A stretch of 64,000 nt of DNA from Struthio camelus (GCF_040807025.1 NC_090943.1:118991900-119055899), one strand, 5' to 3'; positions 25,401 to 39,651 are shown, numbered from the stretch's first letter. The notes: generated by a model not told the origin, from the sequence alone. Numbers and translations are program-made.

Positions 25401-25762
25401 GGGTGTTCATTCCACATACAACAGCTTTGTTGAGTCTTTCTTCCCAGTATGGGGAGAGGTAGGTAGGCAGGTTTAAACACATGTCTTTTAACAAGCAATA
25501 TGCCTGCAATTAATTGTAATTAGTGGAAAATGAGGAATATCTAGATATATTTAAACTGTCTCATATCTAACCACTGAAGATTTCCTTTCTGTATCTTAAT
25601 ATCCTTTAGCTAAGTAAGCATTTATTAGTATCGATAAATATGTCAGTGGAGTTTAGGACACTGCAGAGATTTCAGTCCTATCTGTAAATTAGGCATGAAG
25701 GCTCTTCAAGTCTAGCTCAGGTCTGAATTTCCTTTTTCCCACCCAAGATCAAAACTGCCCGG

Positions 25763-25770
25763 TGACGTCA
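25763..25770. promoter_or_regulatory. perfect CRE palindrome TGACGTCA
   Basis: An exact match to the full cAMP-response element, which is uncommon in this AT-rich intergenic stretch because of its CpG. It sits about 10 kb upstream of the EMILIN2 start and is not at a recognised promoter. Whether it is used is unknown. Confidence 0.3.
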
Positions 25771-26639
25771 TTTCCTTTCATTCTTTCAGACACCTCTTAC
25801 GCTTGAGCACCCTTCCTGCTGTCATCCGTACTGATGCACATTCTTTGTCAGCCACTGACTTTTGTCCTCTTTATTTTGTCTTATACTGTTAAAAGGAGAT
25901 ATCTATTGCAAAGAAGAGAGTGTATCTTTTATATTGTTTTAGAAGAGCAGTGGCTACAGGAATCATGGCTGATGGACAAGAACATAAAGATGATGAATGT
26001 TGCTGGTGTGTTTGCTTTGCGGTGGACCGAAAACCAGTGGATCAAATGACTATAATACTTTCACTAAACAACAGGACTACATGTAGTAGTAGTGGTGAAA
26101 CTGACTCACGATTTTAGAATTTACTTCAGAGAATATAAGATAAGAAGAATTTATGCACCGCAGTATATGTTCAAGAATGAACTCAGTTGTGGACTCAGTT
26201 CAGGGCATCTGGCATTATTTACAACACTCACTTTTACTTTTAGGAATGCAGAATTTCAGGCCTGTAAAGTGTTTTATTTAAATAATTTTTATAACAGTTA
26301 AAATTTAAACCAAACTTCAGGATGAGCTCTGTCAGGGATTGTTAATTCTCTGCGTGTTGATGTTAGGCTTTCCCTTTATTCCTTTTATTAATTTGTAGAA
26401 TAATATGGTGGGGTCATTACTGATCTAGGATGAGAAATGATTGGGGAAGGAATCCTGTGATTTTATATGTATTTTGCAGTGGTGCCAGATGATCTTAGCA
26501 AAATCAGAGCTCCACTGTCTTCAGTGTTGTACAGTTACAAGCTTTGTACCAAGGCCTGGTCTCTGCAGAAAGTTTTGTCACCTCAATTACAGTGTTAAAG
26601 CCAGAAAAAAAAAATCAGTAGATTTGGTTAATGCACATA

Positions 26640-26687
26640 AACCTCTTCCAGGTTGGAAACTGGAACCTCTTCCAGTTTGGAAAGTGG
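26640..26687. repeat. 24-bp tandem duplication
   Basis: Two adjacent 24-mers, AACCTCTTCCAGGTTGGAAA + CTGG and AACCTCTTCCAGTTTGGAAA + GTGG, differing at two positions. Since 24 is a multiple of three the duplication is frame-neutral, but no gene is evident here. Confidence 0.8.
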
Positions 26688-29600
26688 TTAAACTGCCAGC
26701 TGAAACACACAGTATACCCGTATAACGGCACCTGTGCTGAAGCCTTGCTGTGACTGGGATGTAAAGGGAGGCAGTGGCAAGGAAGCAGGGGAGAATGGGC
26801 AGGAGTTTTTGGCTCTCCCCATTGCATAGGTCTTTCTGAAAGAAATTAAAAGCTTGCATTTGTCTTTGCTATTTTAAAAAGTTATCCTTTCTCTCCTTTC
26901 AAATTTAATGATAGAGATATGCTGTAAGTTGTTGCATTACTTCCTATGTATCTACACCTTCAGCTTAGGACAGTTTAGAACAGTTTTCCAATGTTACTGA
27001 TGATAAACCCCTTGAAGGCAGACATCCAATTAATTAATCACACCAGCCCACTCCTACTGCTTCCCTGAAACCTGTCATGAACATATATTAATGAAGAAAT
27101 ATTAATAAAATCACGGATGCTATAGCTCTAGCGATATTTTTAAACTATCTCATCCGCTGGTGGAAAATAAATTGTTTCAAGCCCATTAAGATGTTTCCTA
27201 ATCAGAGGTCAAGGAAGTTGCTGCAAATAATTACAATGGAATTTCACTGCAAATAGTTATCTGCAGAAGATTAGCACCCGTACTTCTCTTTCATGTAAAA
27301 GCACATCTATATCTAGCGCATATCAAGTACGCCAAACGTCTAGGAATATCAATCTTATGTAGCTGAAGATGTTTAGATTAGTTTTCAATAACTTTGAAGA
27401 GCCACTTCACTGACTTCATCTTGAGACAGCCGAAACTTCACTGCCTCATGCATAAGTTATCCTTTTTGCTCTGAAAAAGTGGTAATGCTCCTAAGATGTT
27501 TATTCTTAGAGAAGTCTAATCTGATCAATGGACACTACAGCTGTAACAGTGAAACCCTGATGTGCTAAATGTAGGAATGTCTTATCACTGTTGTAGATTA
27601 CGGCATGTATTTTGTTACATCAATCTTCTCTTCAAAAAAATGAGGCAGAAAAAATAACCTTTACAACTACTGCTCTTCATTTGTCTTTATGTTATTTTAG
27701 TATTGCAGAGTCTCATGCACTTCACTGCTTCATTAAAGCTCCAGTTCCTGGAATTCCAGCATTACTCGAGCACTTCAGGTTGTTTTGCAAGACAGTTAGT
27801 TCTGGCATTCATTTGCAGAGAGTGACTCAAAAACCTGACTCAGAACCATTCTATAGACGCAGGAACAAACAGGCAAGTACAAAATTACACACTCTTAAAA
27901 TCTCATGACTTTTAATCTATTCTCCTGATTTTTGAATTGCTAAAGCTCGGCAGTAACCTAGTGTCTTTATGCAACTGGTACTGAGTTTCAGCAGTCCTTT
28001 GGAGTTGCTGTTCTGCAGCTGGCAATATAGATTTCCTTAAAGCACTATTTGCTATATGGGATACTAAAAGACAACGCAGACTTTAATTAACCAGTTATGA
28101 AATTGGAGCTTTTTATTCTGCTGTCTTAAGGTCCAGCCTTCATGTACAGTTACTTTGTACCGTTTTCCTTCTGTGTAAACTTTCTCAGGTAATCCATCAT
28201 TTATTGGGTCAGGTTATTGGTCTGTAACATATAGAATAGAGGCTGATTGTAATTTATAGTAAAAGTTACTTTCAAGTTACTTTTTACTTTTAGCCTCAGT
28301 TCTGATCGTGGTAACTGGGTATTTATCTTTCAGCTCCCCACTAAATCTACAGACAACACATCACGTCTGAGTCATTTCTTGGTGACTTGCAAAACTTTTC
28401 TGACACAATCGTTCAGTCTTTGTAATTGCTTCCAGGTTTTAGTGATCCTAAATGTGAGGAGCTCAACTTAAAATTCAAGCCTAGATCCTTTGCATGGATC
28501 CTTTTGTTTTTAGATAGCTAAAAGAAAAAGAAAACAAGAATGAAAGCCCACAGCCAAACATTGCAACATAGGTTGGACACAAATCCAGGGGTGGAAACAA
28601 AACAATCCTCTTCTACAGACCGTCTCTAGGGTCTGGTCCTGTTTTGCAATTGGCAAAAGCTGATTATAAAACATGTTACACTGACAACAAAACTTAACTT
28701 CAGTTACAAAGCTGTCTTGAGCCTTTTGGAGGCTAGGGGCCTCTGTACCTTCCACACTATATGCAAAGCAAACACAGCTCATGAAAGTGAGCAAAAGCTG
28801 TATGTACAAAGTTGCTGTATTCATGTGCAGTTAGTGACGTAGTTGAGACTGCTGAAAATGCACAACTTATCCATCTGTGGACAATAAACTGTTTTGCATT
28901 CTAGACCACTAGCAGACTGGACTGGTGGGTATTGAGACAAGTGGCCAGTTACTGTGAAAATAGGCAAAAGACAACACAGATCACGTTTTATTTGCTTTTC
29001 CTACCAGCCAGTGCATTTGATTCTACGGTACAAGGAATCAATTTGTACAGAGTACATCTTGGCAATCACAACATTGCTTGGTAGATCCTGGGAGCCATTT
29101 TGGATGGGGAGCCTGAATTTCGGCCCCCGTGCCTGTAATTTAAGATATGATTAGCATGTGACATGGCACCATGGGCTTGCTGCTGAAGAAAATAAAGGCT
29201 TTTAGAATTTTCAAAATAAATGAACCGTAGCTTTTACCTCTGGCCAAGACATTTATGTGGTAGAGGACGACGGTGCTCAAGACGACAAGACCCACCCTCA
29301 GCTGCTCTCTAGCAACTATTGGAGCCTTTGATTCTTTTTCTGACGTTTCAAATGAAGAAAAAGGGAGGAAGAGCATTAGGTTTGAAAACCTTAAGCTTGC
29401 GTGCAGGTTACTAAATGACAGTTAAATCATCCAAAGGAGCCAAGTCTTCCAGCTATAGCAGCCAATGACAAGCAGATCAAGTCTACTTGTCATCACTAAT
29501 ATGTTCAAAAATAGTTACCAAAAGACAGTCTCCTTACTATGTTCTTTGGATAGAAATCCAGTGGATTGATTTTCAAAAGCACAGAGTAACCAGCAACTCC

Positions 29601-32600
29601 CACAGGAGTCCACGGCATTAGTACCTACAGGAATGAATCGTATTTATGCATTTTTTATTTCCATCCTGAAGGAAGTTATACCAGCATACTTAAGTTCCCT
29701 CAAGTTTGGGAAAGAAAAATAAGTTAAGTGAAGTTCAGCACTTCGTCTTCAAAACATTTCTGACCCTTTGCCTGAACTTTTTCTTCCTAATAAAAACCTA
29801 AGATATAATGTAGCTTATTTCATCCCAAAGATCCTGGTTTTCCTTTTTTCTTTTGAGTGGAAAATTTACATTTCCACTTGGTACAACCTGTACCAAGTAC
29901 ATATATATGCAGAGAAACTGGGCTTAGAAAATAGTTCTTTTTTAAAACGTCTGCTGGCAGGGAAAATTATGCCGATGGAAAGCTCTAGATATTATGGATT
30001 CCGAGATGGTATTATTCACTTTTCAGCTAAGTGGATGTTAACTAGACTTGACTACCTCTGTATCTCTCTTTGTAGTTGCTTAGTCAGTGTTCCAAGAACA
30101 ATAATTGGCATTGCTTAAAACCTGAAGAATGTTCTCACAAATTTCTTTCTTTCCAAGGAATCAGAAGTGCTGCTCTAAGGAGTGAAGAGATATATGCAGT
30201 CAGCATGCATGCAAGAGATGGCAAGTTGGCCAGAAAGACCAGACTTTAAAAGTTAAAGCTGTGATTTTGGACTTCACAAACACTCTGAAAGCTGAGAACG
30301 AAAGAACAAACTAACAAATAACAAACTTGCTGATTTCCAGAGTTTTAACTGTATTGTAAATGTTTTGCAAAAGATCACTATAATGCAGAACACTGAACTG
30401 CTTTTTGCTTTGCCGACTTAGGGAAAAGAGCCCAGATTTCTTTCCAGTTCTTACTCCTCAGGAAGATGGCATATTTTTCACTACTATTTTTCATACGCAA
30501 TCATTGCATATACAGGAATATTTTTCAACAAAGGAAAGGCTCACATTTCAAGTAGGGCTGTGGAAAATGTTCCATATAGTCAGCTCCTTGACCCACAATG
30601 TAGATGTGTCAGCATGTCTTTGAAGGTCTCTGGAACAGTCAGTCTTGGCAACAAAGCTAAGCAGCAAACTCTTTGACCTCAAATTCCCCTGTTTCTATAA
30701 TGTTATCACACTGTTGACACAGGGTGACTGCTATTCTCTTACATACAGGAAACTTTCAGAGAGAAACTAGAGAACCCTTATTCATAAGAAATCCAGTGTG
30801 AAGCGATAAGTTGGACCCCAAAACAAATAAGTCACAAATATCCTTTGTTTTATGGCTATGCTAGTTTTCTTATCTGTTGAGGGCAAGAGGATCTAAAATA
30901 TGAAATGTTCCTGACAGATCACATAAAAACTTGCTTCTGCTATTGAGAAGATCCATCTGATAAAACAAAAAAGGGGAGGGGGAAATTGGTGTGAAAATAT
31001 ACGACTTGATTCAACATAATGAAGTATGAATGAGCTTTGAATTTTCTTACTAGCATCCCCAGTGTAAAAGCTGGAATATAAACAAATATGGATAAACCAT
31101 GTTAATTCCAGATAACGTTATTTGCCAAAATTGTAACAAAAGCACTCATGTTCTGCTTTTCCTCCAGATCTGGCAGGGACCCCTTCAGACCCTCAGAGAA
31201 TGCAAAAGAGTTCAAAAGTTCATGTGTTATTTGCACTTCAACACGTTTGGTCAAAATAATGCTTCCAATTTTTCTTTACACCAAAAATCACATATATTGC
31301 TATTCTAAGATAAAAGAAAGTAGAGCACAACTTCAGGGAAAAAATCCAACACATGAACGTTTTAACCGTATTTACAGAGTTTAAGAATTAGTGCATCAAT
31401 ATTTAAGGAGCAACTCTTCTCCAGAATACATGACACTTTGTATGTATAACACATGAAGTATATCTGCATATATCTATGGTTATTTCCCTTTCTCCAAGCC
31501 CATTTAACTTTTTCTAGAAAGTACTGCTTACCCTTTCGAAATATTGCTATTAATATGAAAAATGACTCCAGCTTGCATGGCCTAGAATACGTGTTCCCAC
31601 GCTGTGATTCAGGCAAGACCACTTGAACAATCAGAGGTCAGATGGCTCTGGCTTTGAGAGTTACCAAAAAAACCCAGAACAAGATAAGAATTAAAAAAAA
31701 AAAAAGACAATGTTTTCTTTCCCAAAAGAAAGTCTGCTTGTTGTACCACCAAACTTTGCTTAAAATTGATTCTGTCACTGTGACCTTTCAGTTGCTCAGG
31801 AAAGTTATGTGACTGCAAATAGGAAGAAAAGTAGCCCATAAAAGGGCTACTTTTAGGACATATTACTCAGCATAAATAAGTTGAAAATTCACTACATAGA
31901 GGTTTTACCACTTGTAATTGCTAGAATCCTGAATTCAAGTCTATCTATGCATGTGGAAACGGAACTCAGCTGTTAGAGTCCCCTCTACAGAACTAGTTTA
32001 GGGTCTGTCTATGAATGCCCTGATGTCTCTCTACTGCTACGTTCTGTTTGACGTTGACAAATACGCCCATCTCTCAGCTAGGTTTTCATTTTGTATCTTG
32101 CATACTTAGCTAGGATTTTACTTTCAGTAAACTCCAGCAGTTTCAGTTTCTCTGCTTGTTTTCTCTGTGCCTTCAGCATCTAATTCTAGGAAATTCCTAT
32201 CACAGAGCTGAGCCTCTTGGGGACTCTTGAAGTCACCTGCCAGGAGCATCTGCGGCTGGTTCATCTGTAACCCCAAGCTACTTCAGTCTTGGAAGCATCC
32301 ACCAGCAAGCAGTGGCCTTCAAGGAACAAACAATCTTTCAGGTCTTCTTCTGGGAGATGCAAAACTTTAGATCCAATTTTCAGTGCCGTAGATGTCTGAT
32401 TCCTCTTGGCACATCTGACAGGCAAAGTTTGGTACAGAGGACTAAGGGCATTGTAAAATTACTCTTGCAAGCGATTGCAAGAAGGGGGAAAAGTAAAAAT
32501 CTTCTTGGCTCAGTGTAGTGCCAGTCAAGTACACACACCCCTCTCCCAGCACTCCTGTTGGTTTTACAGCATTTGCAGAGTAAGAGGACAAGATTAGTAA

Positions 32601-35400
32601 AATCTCATATGAGTCAGACTCTCTGACACTGACTCCTAGACTAGCTCAAGTTCTGCAGGTAAATAAAATTTCACTCAGAATGCAGCTGGATAACTCAGTC
32701 TTGGCTTGACCACCCACTTTCAGATGGACTGCTTTTTCCTTCTTTCAAGCTGTGCGTGACAATAAATTGCCTCTGGCATCTGACAGCTCACCACTTGGAA
32801 TGTAATTACAAACTTCAAAACAGTGGTTAAAGCGGCAATAAAGGACACGATTAGTTGCAAGCTTGGACGTGCCCATGTAACAACATGCTTCTATTACCAC
32901 TACTAAGTAGTTGCTCTAACCTATCCCCATTTTTCCATGCTGCTGCAGGAGTTTGACTTGGTCAGCCTTGCTGTATGCCTTTAGGTCAATCCAGGCAGAT
33001 AAGCAAGTTGCTATACCTAAAGGCAGCTCTCCATAGGTAGTTTATCTGTCAAACCTACCATTTGCAACCGGAACAGGCCGTATTTCAGCAGGTGAGGGTT
33101 CTCACCTGTGCACTGGTCTTCAGTATACTTCAACTTCAGCAGCTGTGCTTTAATTCTCAGTCACTCAGCTAGCTTTGGTGCGTATTGCTCAAACTGCTCT
33201 CATGACTTCTGCCAAAGTCCCTAGCATTACAAGGACTTCTAACCACCCCTTCTCACTTTTCACAGGACATCCTCTGTACTGCAATGGCCCGAGGACTCTG
33301 CTAAAGAAAAGAGGCTCTTGAGCAACTTACCAAGTGCTTGCCTCCATTGTTCCCGAAGAATGCCTTTTACTGCATTCCTCAGGCTGTCATGAATCTTCCT
33401 CTTGCACAACCAGCTCTTCCAGCTTGAGCAGAGCTGAACCGATGATCTATATCTTCCAGCAGAGAGTACATCAATTTAGATTGATATCCTACACAGATGC
33501 GCATGCTAAAAGATCCTTGGAGTTAAAAAGCCGTGTTCTTGAAAGTAAGGTAAAGCTGGAGAGTGCCAGTCCATTTGACTTCACCTTGGCTACTTATATG
33601 TATTATGAGGCAGTCTTTAATAATTTCCTAATTTTTTGATACTGCTGTTTAATTTCTCTAATTTTGGATCCGATCATAAAAACATAATAAAAGCAGGAGC
33701 CTTGTGTAATTTGAAATGTTTGTTTTCACTAGCCCCCTGCAACTATTTACCACAGAAAGTGAAGCTTTAGAATTTTTTGGACTCATTTCCATTAGACAAA
33801 ACAGCAAATTTTAATTCATGAAAATCAATCAGCCAGTTTATTATTCAGTAATTTTTTGAATAGGTTCTTATGAAAATGCTGACTGAAGTGCTCCCCACAG
33901 ACTGAGAAACAAATAGTTTGGCACAGTAAAATATTTGAAGTTTTGGATAAAAGAAGGAAGAAGCTCTAGCCTTTATGGCCCAAGTCTGATACACGTTACA
34001 CGGGTGCTTAATTTTGTGCACACAAAAAGGACCTAAAGATTGTACTCATGACTAGTTAATTGCTGGCATGTTATAAAATAAGTATACACATTAATAACGA
34101 GTAGGGATTTCTTTGGAGCCCCCATAAACAGTCACTCCTATGAAAACCTGAGAGAACTGTAAGAACCCAAACACTAAATACACAGTAAAAAATGTGGAAC
34201 GAATATTTTTGCCGGTTGAAGGTGCTCAGCATGCTAAAATTAGACCGCTTGCTATGTTGTTCAATTGCCACTAACATCTGAAAATTTGGCCTAGGTCAGT
34301 TTAAAATAAAATTACGTACAATTATTGTGCGTGCACACATGTATATGTAGTTTCTGCTTGCTAGAGCTGAGACCGCTCTGTTCCTTGGAACCATTTAATT
34401 GCAGGAAGGCAGGCAACATAGGCAGAAATAGCCTGTTGATGCAGCTGAAGTACATCTAGTCAACACAGTAGCTCTGCTGCAATTCTATACATTTCCATAG
34501 TCACACTGGGTATGGAAGAGCCTGTGTATATGGAAGTAAAATAGTAGAGGAATTATTCATAGAGATTCATAGATATATATTTTTCTCTCAGTGTGTACAT
34601 ACACATGCATATACTTTTTTTTATGAAACAGAAGTGATCACTGTGCTGCAGCCCAGGGAGATGATCTGGTGTGACAGGAATGTCAAAATCACTGGCTACA
34701 CCCTTTTTAGGAGTAGGCAGAAAGGGAGGCTGACAGTTGCTTTATGCTGAAAGATACCATTACTGCTATCATCAGTAAAATGGATTTGCAATTCCTAGAG
34801 GAAATGCAACAGACTTATTCAAAGGAAAGTACTAAAACTGATTTGGGTTTCTTCTATAGTGGACTGCATCTTAACAGGTGAAGATAAATCAACTGAAGAC
34901 ATGTTCGGTGGTGGTTGCCTCAGTGAAAATGATTATACTTGCTGTGTGCTAGTCTTATCCAGCTTTGTTTCCTAAATATGAAAACAGAGGGGAGCAAAAT
35001 TTATTGGGAGAAAATGTTCATGCATGAAAGCAAATGACAGTACCTTAGTAAGGTTTTATGGAATATCCATAAAAAACCCTCAGCTTCAACAGAATTCTAT
35101 AATCATAAGACTTCTGATTGAGAAGCCCTATTCTCCTGACTAGGAAAAAAGCCTGACTATTAAAAAAAAAACTTAAAAAGCAATGCTGACTCCTTTGCTG
35201 CTATCACATGTGAAAAGAAAGAGGTAAAGTACATCTGAAGAGCTAGAAAATGCAGATAACTGTGATAAGGGAGGACAAAGATATCAATAAGAAAGAACTG
35301 TTAGGATGAACAACAAAAAGAAGAAATGGGAAGTCTGAAACAAATCGAGTCCTTAAACTGTATAATAATTGTCTGAACAATTGATATTAATTTTTAATGA

Positions 35401-37100
35401 ATCCTCAAAGATGTAAGCAGCGTCGCAGAACGATAATGGAGCCTAGGCCAGGGTACTGACGGTAGGCCTGGAAGACTGCAGCGGCATGATTTGGGAAGGA
35501 AGGGCCAACATCACTGGTTTACATGGGGTATCCCCACCCAAATGACACAGGTAGTTTCTCTCTACCTCTGCCTCACGCTTGCAAGAGGAGGAAGAGAAGA
35601 AAGTAAGGAGGGAGACCCTGGAAGACGCAGTCTGGCTTGGGAGACAAAGCTTGAGCTCTCGGTCAAGCTGTGGTCCTTTAGAGGGGTGAAAGAAAAAGAA
35701 GCCTTGCCATTGGCATTTTCTCTTCTGCTGAAGGGAGGGAGGCTGGGAAGAAGGTAAGTACAGCCGCTGCCACAAGCCCAGGCACAGGACTCACGTTAGG
35801 TTTCTTTTTGATACACATCTGTCAGATCTGCCCTGTCCTACAGGAAAATCCAGCAAAGAACTCAGCAGCTTACACCATGGAGGTGAGACTCCCTGTCTCC
35901 CCTTGTTGAAATGACGGATGCTCCAATTTCTCTCTTCACCGATGAACACAGCACGGAACATGATGATCCTAGCTCTTGTAGGGGAACGAGGGGCAACAAA
36001 AGCTGCAAGTTGGGGCTGGGACAAGGTATCAAGGCTTTTGATGGGGGAAACCTTATCTACCCTCTGAGCAGGAAAACACTGCTGCTGGGGGCACAGGGCC
36101 CACCATGTGGAGCAGGGTCACCCAGCACAGCAGGGGGCCTCTTACCCAGGCTGATAGGAACAGCTTCCTGATGGGGTATGGCGATGGGCCTCTGCACGCT
36201 AGTGCCTGTTGCAGACATCACCCCACACGAGGACAGCAGCACCGTGAAAGTGTCTCGGGGACTCTGAAAGAGAGAAAGGGAAAAGGTGAGGTCTGGAGGA
36301 TGCACTATTTCCATCCCCATTCCGCTGGGGGCAGTGCCCCCCCTCAGTGCGCTGTTTCTCTCCTGTGAGCAGAGGCAAGGAAACCCGTGTCACTCCATCT
36401 GCTTGCACCCAAAGGGGATTGCCTCTGTGAAGTGAGCCCTGTCCTGCCCAGGTCCCTTGACTCCAGACCTGGCTGCTTCTGTCTCCCCGAGATAGGGGAG
36501 GCCAACCCTGCTCTGGGGCTGGTATCTGCCAGCTGGAAAGCAGCCCCAGGGTGGGGTTGGCCACCCGCAGCCTGCTCCTCCACCCCACATCAGTACTCAG
36601 CCCTCCTGCGGCGTGGCAGGCAGCAGCCGTTCCCCACTGGGAGCTGCTTCCAGCCTGAAGCAGAAACCAGCTCCTTGTTCCCACAATGAGCTGGCCCAGG
36701 GCTCAGGAAGAACTGTTTCCTCTCCTCTGTTGCTTCCTGCCCAGCCTTCCACCCACCCCTGAAAAAAGCAGAGAAACTCACGGAGCTAGAGAAAGTTGCA
36801 GATGCCACTGTGAGGTCTGCAGTTAGAGCACACCAGCAGCATGGCACTTATACCCGTCTCTGCCCTGCTCCCCTGTACTTGCTCTCAAGGAGCCCTGAGT
36901 ACGTGACCATGGCTGTCATGCACCCGGAAGTCAGGCCGCTGGAGCAGAGAGGAGAAGCTGCAGCAACGCTAACAAAATCACAGCTATAAGAATAAGATAG
37001 CAGCTCCAGGGAATGTAAAGGAGTGAAACAGATTAGAAAATTTTCTTTGAAGTGTGTTGGGCGGGAGTCTTCAAAGACCACACCATACATTCCCTGGTTT
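35401..37100 (+). other. GC-richer intergenic block with clustered splice-like signals (candidate non-coding transcript)
   Basis: This block is clearly richer in G+C than its surroundings. On the plus strand it has a strong donor AAG|GTAAGTA (after 35753), an acceptor CTGTCCTACAG (exon would start 35844), a donor GAG|GTGAGA (after 35882), a donor AAG|GTGAGG (after 36285) and an acceptor CTCTCCTGTGAGCAG (ending about 36373). Frames of 88 codons (35491-35757, plus) and 161 codons (36684-36199, minus) have no known domain. A long non-coding RNA or an enhancer is more likely than a protein gene. Confidence 0.25.
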
Positions 37101-39651
37101 TGACACCCTAGATCAGTCTGTTAGAGTAAAGAATGGGTAAAGAAAAAATGCATACGTACCTTCAGAGCTTAGTTTCCCATTTGCTTCTTCCAGGTGGGAG
37201 ATACATCATACGATACTAATAGAGTATCTACTGACATCTGAAGGTAAGAAATGAATTTCTAAAGGAAACATTTCTGCTAGAATAGGTATTTAGTAAGATT
37301 TAAGATCACGCAGAGATTGGAGATTGAGGCTAGGCAGAAGTCAGAATGAAAATAAATTCATTTAAAAGAACTATTAAGTTCTTGAAGTTACTGAGAAACT
37401 TGGTGTGGCAGAGCAATTTCTGACATGGCAAACTCCATTATGGCTGCCTGGTTCAAGCCTTGAGCCTTCAAGCCAAATCTAGAGGCATACATAGGAGATC
37501 AAAGATTAAGCATGCATCATGGTCTCTTCTACCATGAGAGAAAAAGCAGAATGGCTTGCTCAAGTGCCTGTTTCATATATGTACCAAACCAATACTCCCA
37601 GATGAAAAAGCAGTGACTAACTTCCTTTTGAAATCTGGATAATCCCCCGCTCTCAGGCATTACAATTTATGATTAAAGCACAACAAAATGATACGTTGTT
37701 AGTAACAGGTCTACTAAACCAAATGTTCAACATAGAAGTTCCCATGTGTGGAATAGTGTTAAAACTCAGAACTTGCTGTTAGGTCTATTTGACTTGATTA
37801 TACAAATTTATAAACTAAATCCTTGCTAATTTGATATAAAAATACAAAAGAAATCAGAGCCCAAACTAGTGTGCATCGTTGTATGTACTCCAGCATGTAC
37901 GATGACTACAAGGGAAGGGAATACACTGTTTGGTCCAGACATGGCCTACCACTTCACTTCAGAGGGCAGCTGTTCATGTGTGCGCACACCTGGGCCATTT
38001 GTGATTTACCAAAAGATGCTGAAAGACTTCCTTGGCCTTCAGCAAGGGAAAATTCCTGCTCCAGACTGATCTATACATAGGGGAAAACAGTTTTGTTTCT
38101 CAGCCAGCTGTTTAATGTGACAAAGCTAAGAAGACTGAAGTACTTCACTGTTCTCTTACAGTTAATTTTGCATTGTAGCTGCTAATGTTACGTTATACTT
38201 GAATAATTCTATTTTTTTAAAGAATAGGACAAATTGATGTCTCAGGTAATTTAGCTGTCATTAAGACATTCGGTTTTGGAGAACTCTGTCTATCCCAGAA
38301 TGTGCTGCATCCTTCAAACTTAATTTGGAGAAATTTATTTTATTAGAAATGTCACCTAGAGATGTGCATCAGTGACCAGCATTGTTAAACTGACAGCAGG
38401 ATGTGATCTTACCTTTCTGAGATCAAAACTAGCTTTTCAGAAAAGCTATTTATAAAGGTATATACAGTGCTTGTTGCTGAGTGAGTATAAATTGGTAGAT
38501 TTGATACCATCTTTTCACTCCAAAGCAAGAATTCTTTTAGGCTGGTGTAAATGAACAGGCCCTCATCCTTGATCATCTTCTGCTATGTTATTTACATTTA
38601 CATAGTTTCAAGTAATATCTTTATATTGGCTCAAGTTTAGCTTTCTACCCTTGACCTATCTTTTCCATAGAGGCTCCTATATTAAGTCCATTTCCAATAC
38701 CTCAGACTGAACTTGGTTGAAATTCACATCTTTAGTCATGGCTGATCATCTTCTGTCTTGTAGGTTACTAAAATATTTGCGACGCAGTTAGAAGTCCAGT
38801 GGTAACCTTTGACCCTCCCCCCTTTTTGTCTCATTTACCTGTTCCTTATTTTCTTTAGCATTTTAAAACTTCCTTTTTTTAAATATGAAAAGCTTTATGT
38901 TTCTTTAGTTTTTCATGAAAGTCAAGAGAATCTTGTTTTTTAAGCTAGAGATACCTTTATAAAGTTAAATTCTGTCCAGATGTCTACAGTTTCCCAAAGT
39001 GGTTATTTTATCTTCTACCCAGGTCTCTACTCCCCTCACCTCTCACAACGCATACGCATAGTTCAGCTGTAAAGATTCTTCTTTATCCTTTGTGACGATA
39101 GTTTTTCCTACTCAAATCCTTCTGTCATAATCACGCTTTTGGCGTCACGGACGTTTCTGATCTGCTTAAGCAGCAAGGCCGCTTTATGAAGATTATAGTA
39201 ATGCCAGCTTTAAAAAGAGATTAGCATTGGGATAACAATACATCTCATTTGCACCCATGACGTGACCCCTCCCCACCCACAGAACATCCTCGTAGTAAAC
39301 TTATTGCACTGCTACTACTCACCACTTAATACCTTATTTTCTCTGCTAACACCGTCTGAAGGAGATACCGATTTCCATGCCAACACTTTGGACATAGCCT
39401 TAGACATTGGCTTGTTAATTATCTGAAGACTCTGCAAATGACTATATCTCAGTATATCACAGCTCCAAACCTCCATTGTTACTTGACTTGACAATGCCTT
39501 GACATTTCATCCATCAAAAAAGAGCAACACAGAAAGTTCTCTTCTCCAGGACAGTGTGTGATACTTTTTAAATGAAAATCTCATTTCACTATAGTCTGTT
39601 GACTAAATTATTACAATGCATTATATTGGCAGTGCTTTGTATTGCAGCATT
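37101..39651. other. intergenic sequence downstream of SMCHD1
   Basis: AT-rich DNA between the GC-richer block and the presumed end of the SMCHD1 transcript. No gene or named repeat was recognised. If the SMCHD1 3' UTR uses a more distal polyadenylation site, part of this stretch would belong to it; another AATAAA on the minus strand lies near 38334-38339. Confidence 0.5.

Larger units (their letters stand above)
22402..35400. other. intergenic region without recognised genes
   Basis: AT-rich sequence with short open frames only. It holds a 24-bp tandem duplication (26640-26687) and a perfect CRE-type palindrome (25763-25770). A 104-codon minus-strand frame at 28824-28510 starts with a signal-peptide-like stretch but has no recognisable domain. 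No clear transposon could be assigned by eye. Confidence 0.6.

Noticed and set aside
28510..28824. 104-codon minus-strand ORF beginning with a signal-peptide-like stretch
   Set aside because: No family resemblance, no splice or promoter context, AT-rich surroundings. Its length is within what chance gives.
36199..36684. 161-codon minus-strand ORF in the GC-richer intergenic block
   Set aside because: No recognisable domain or signal. Overlapping frames on both strands are similarly long, which points to composition rather than coding.
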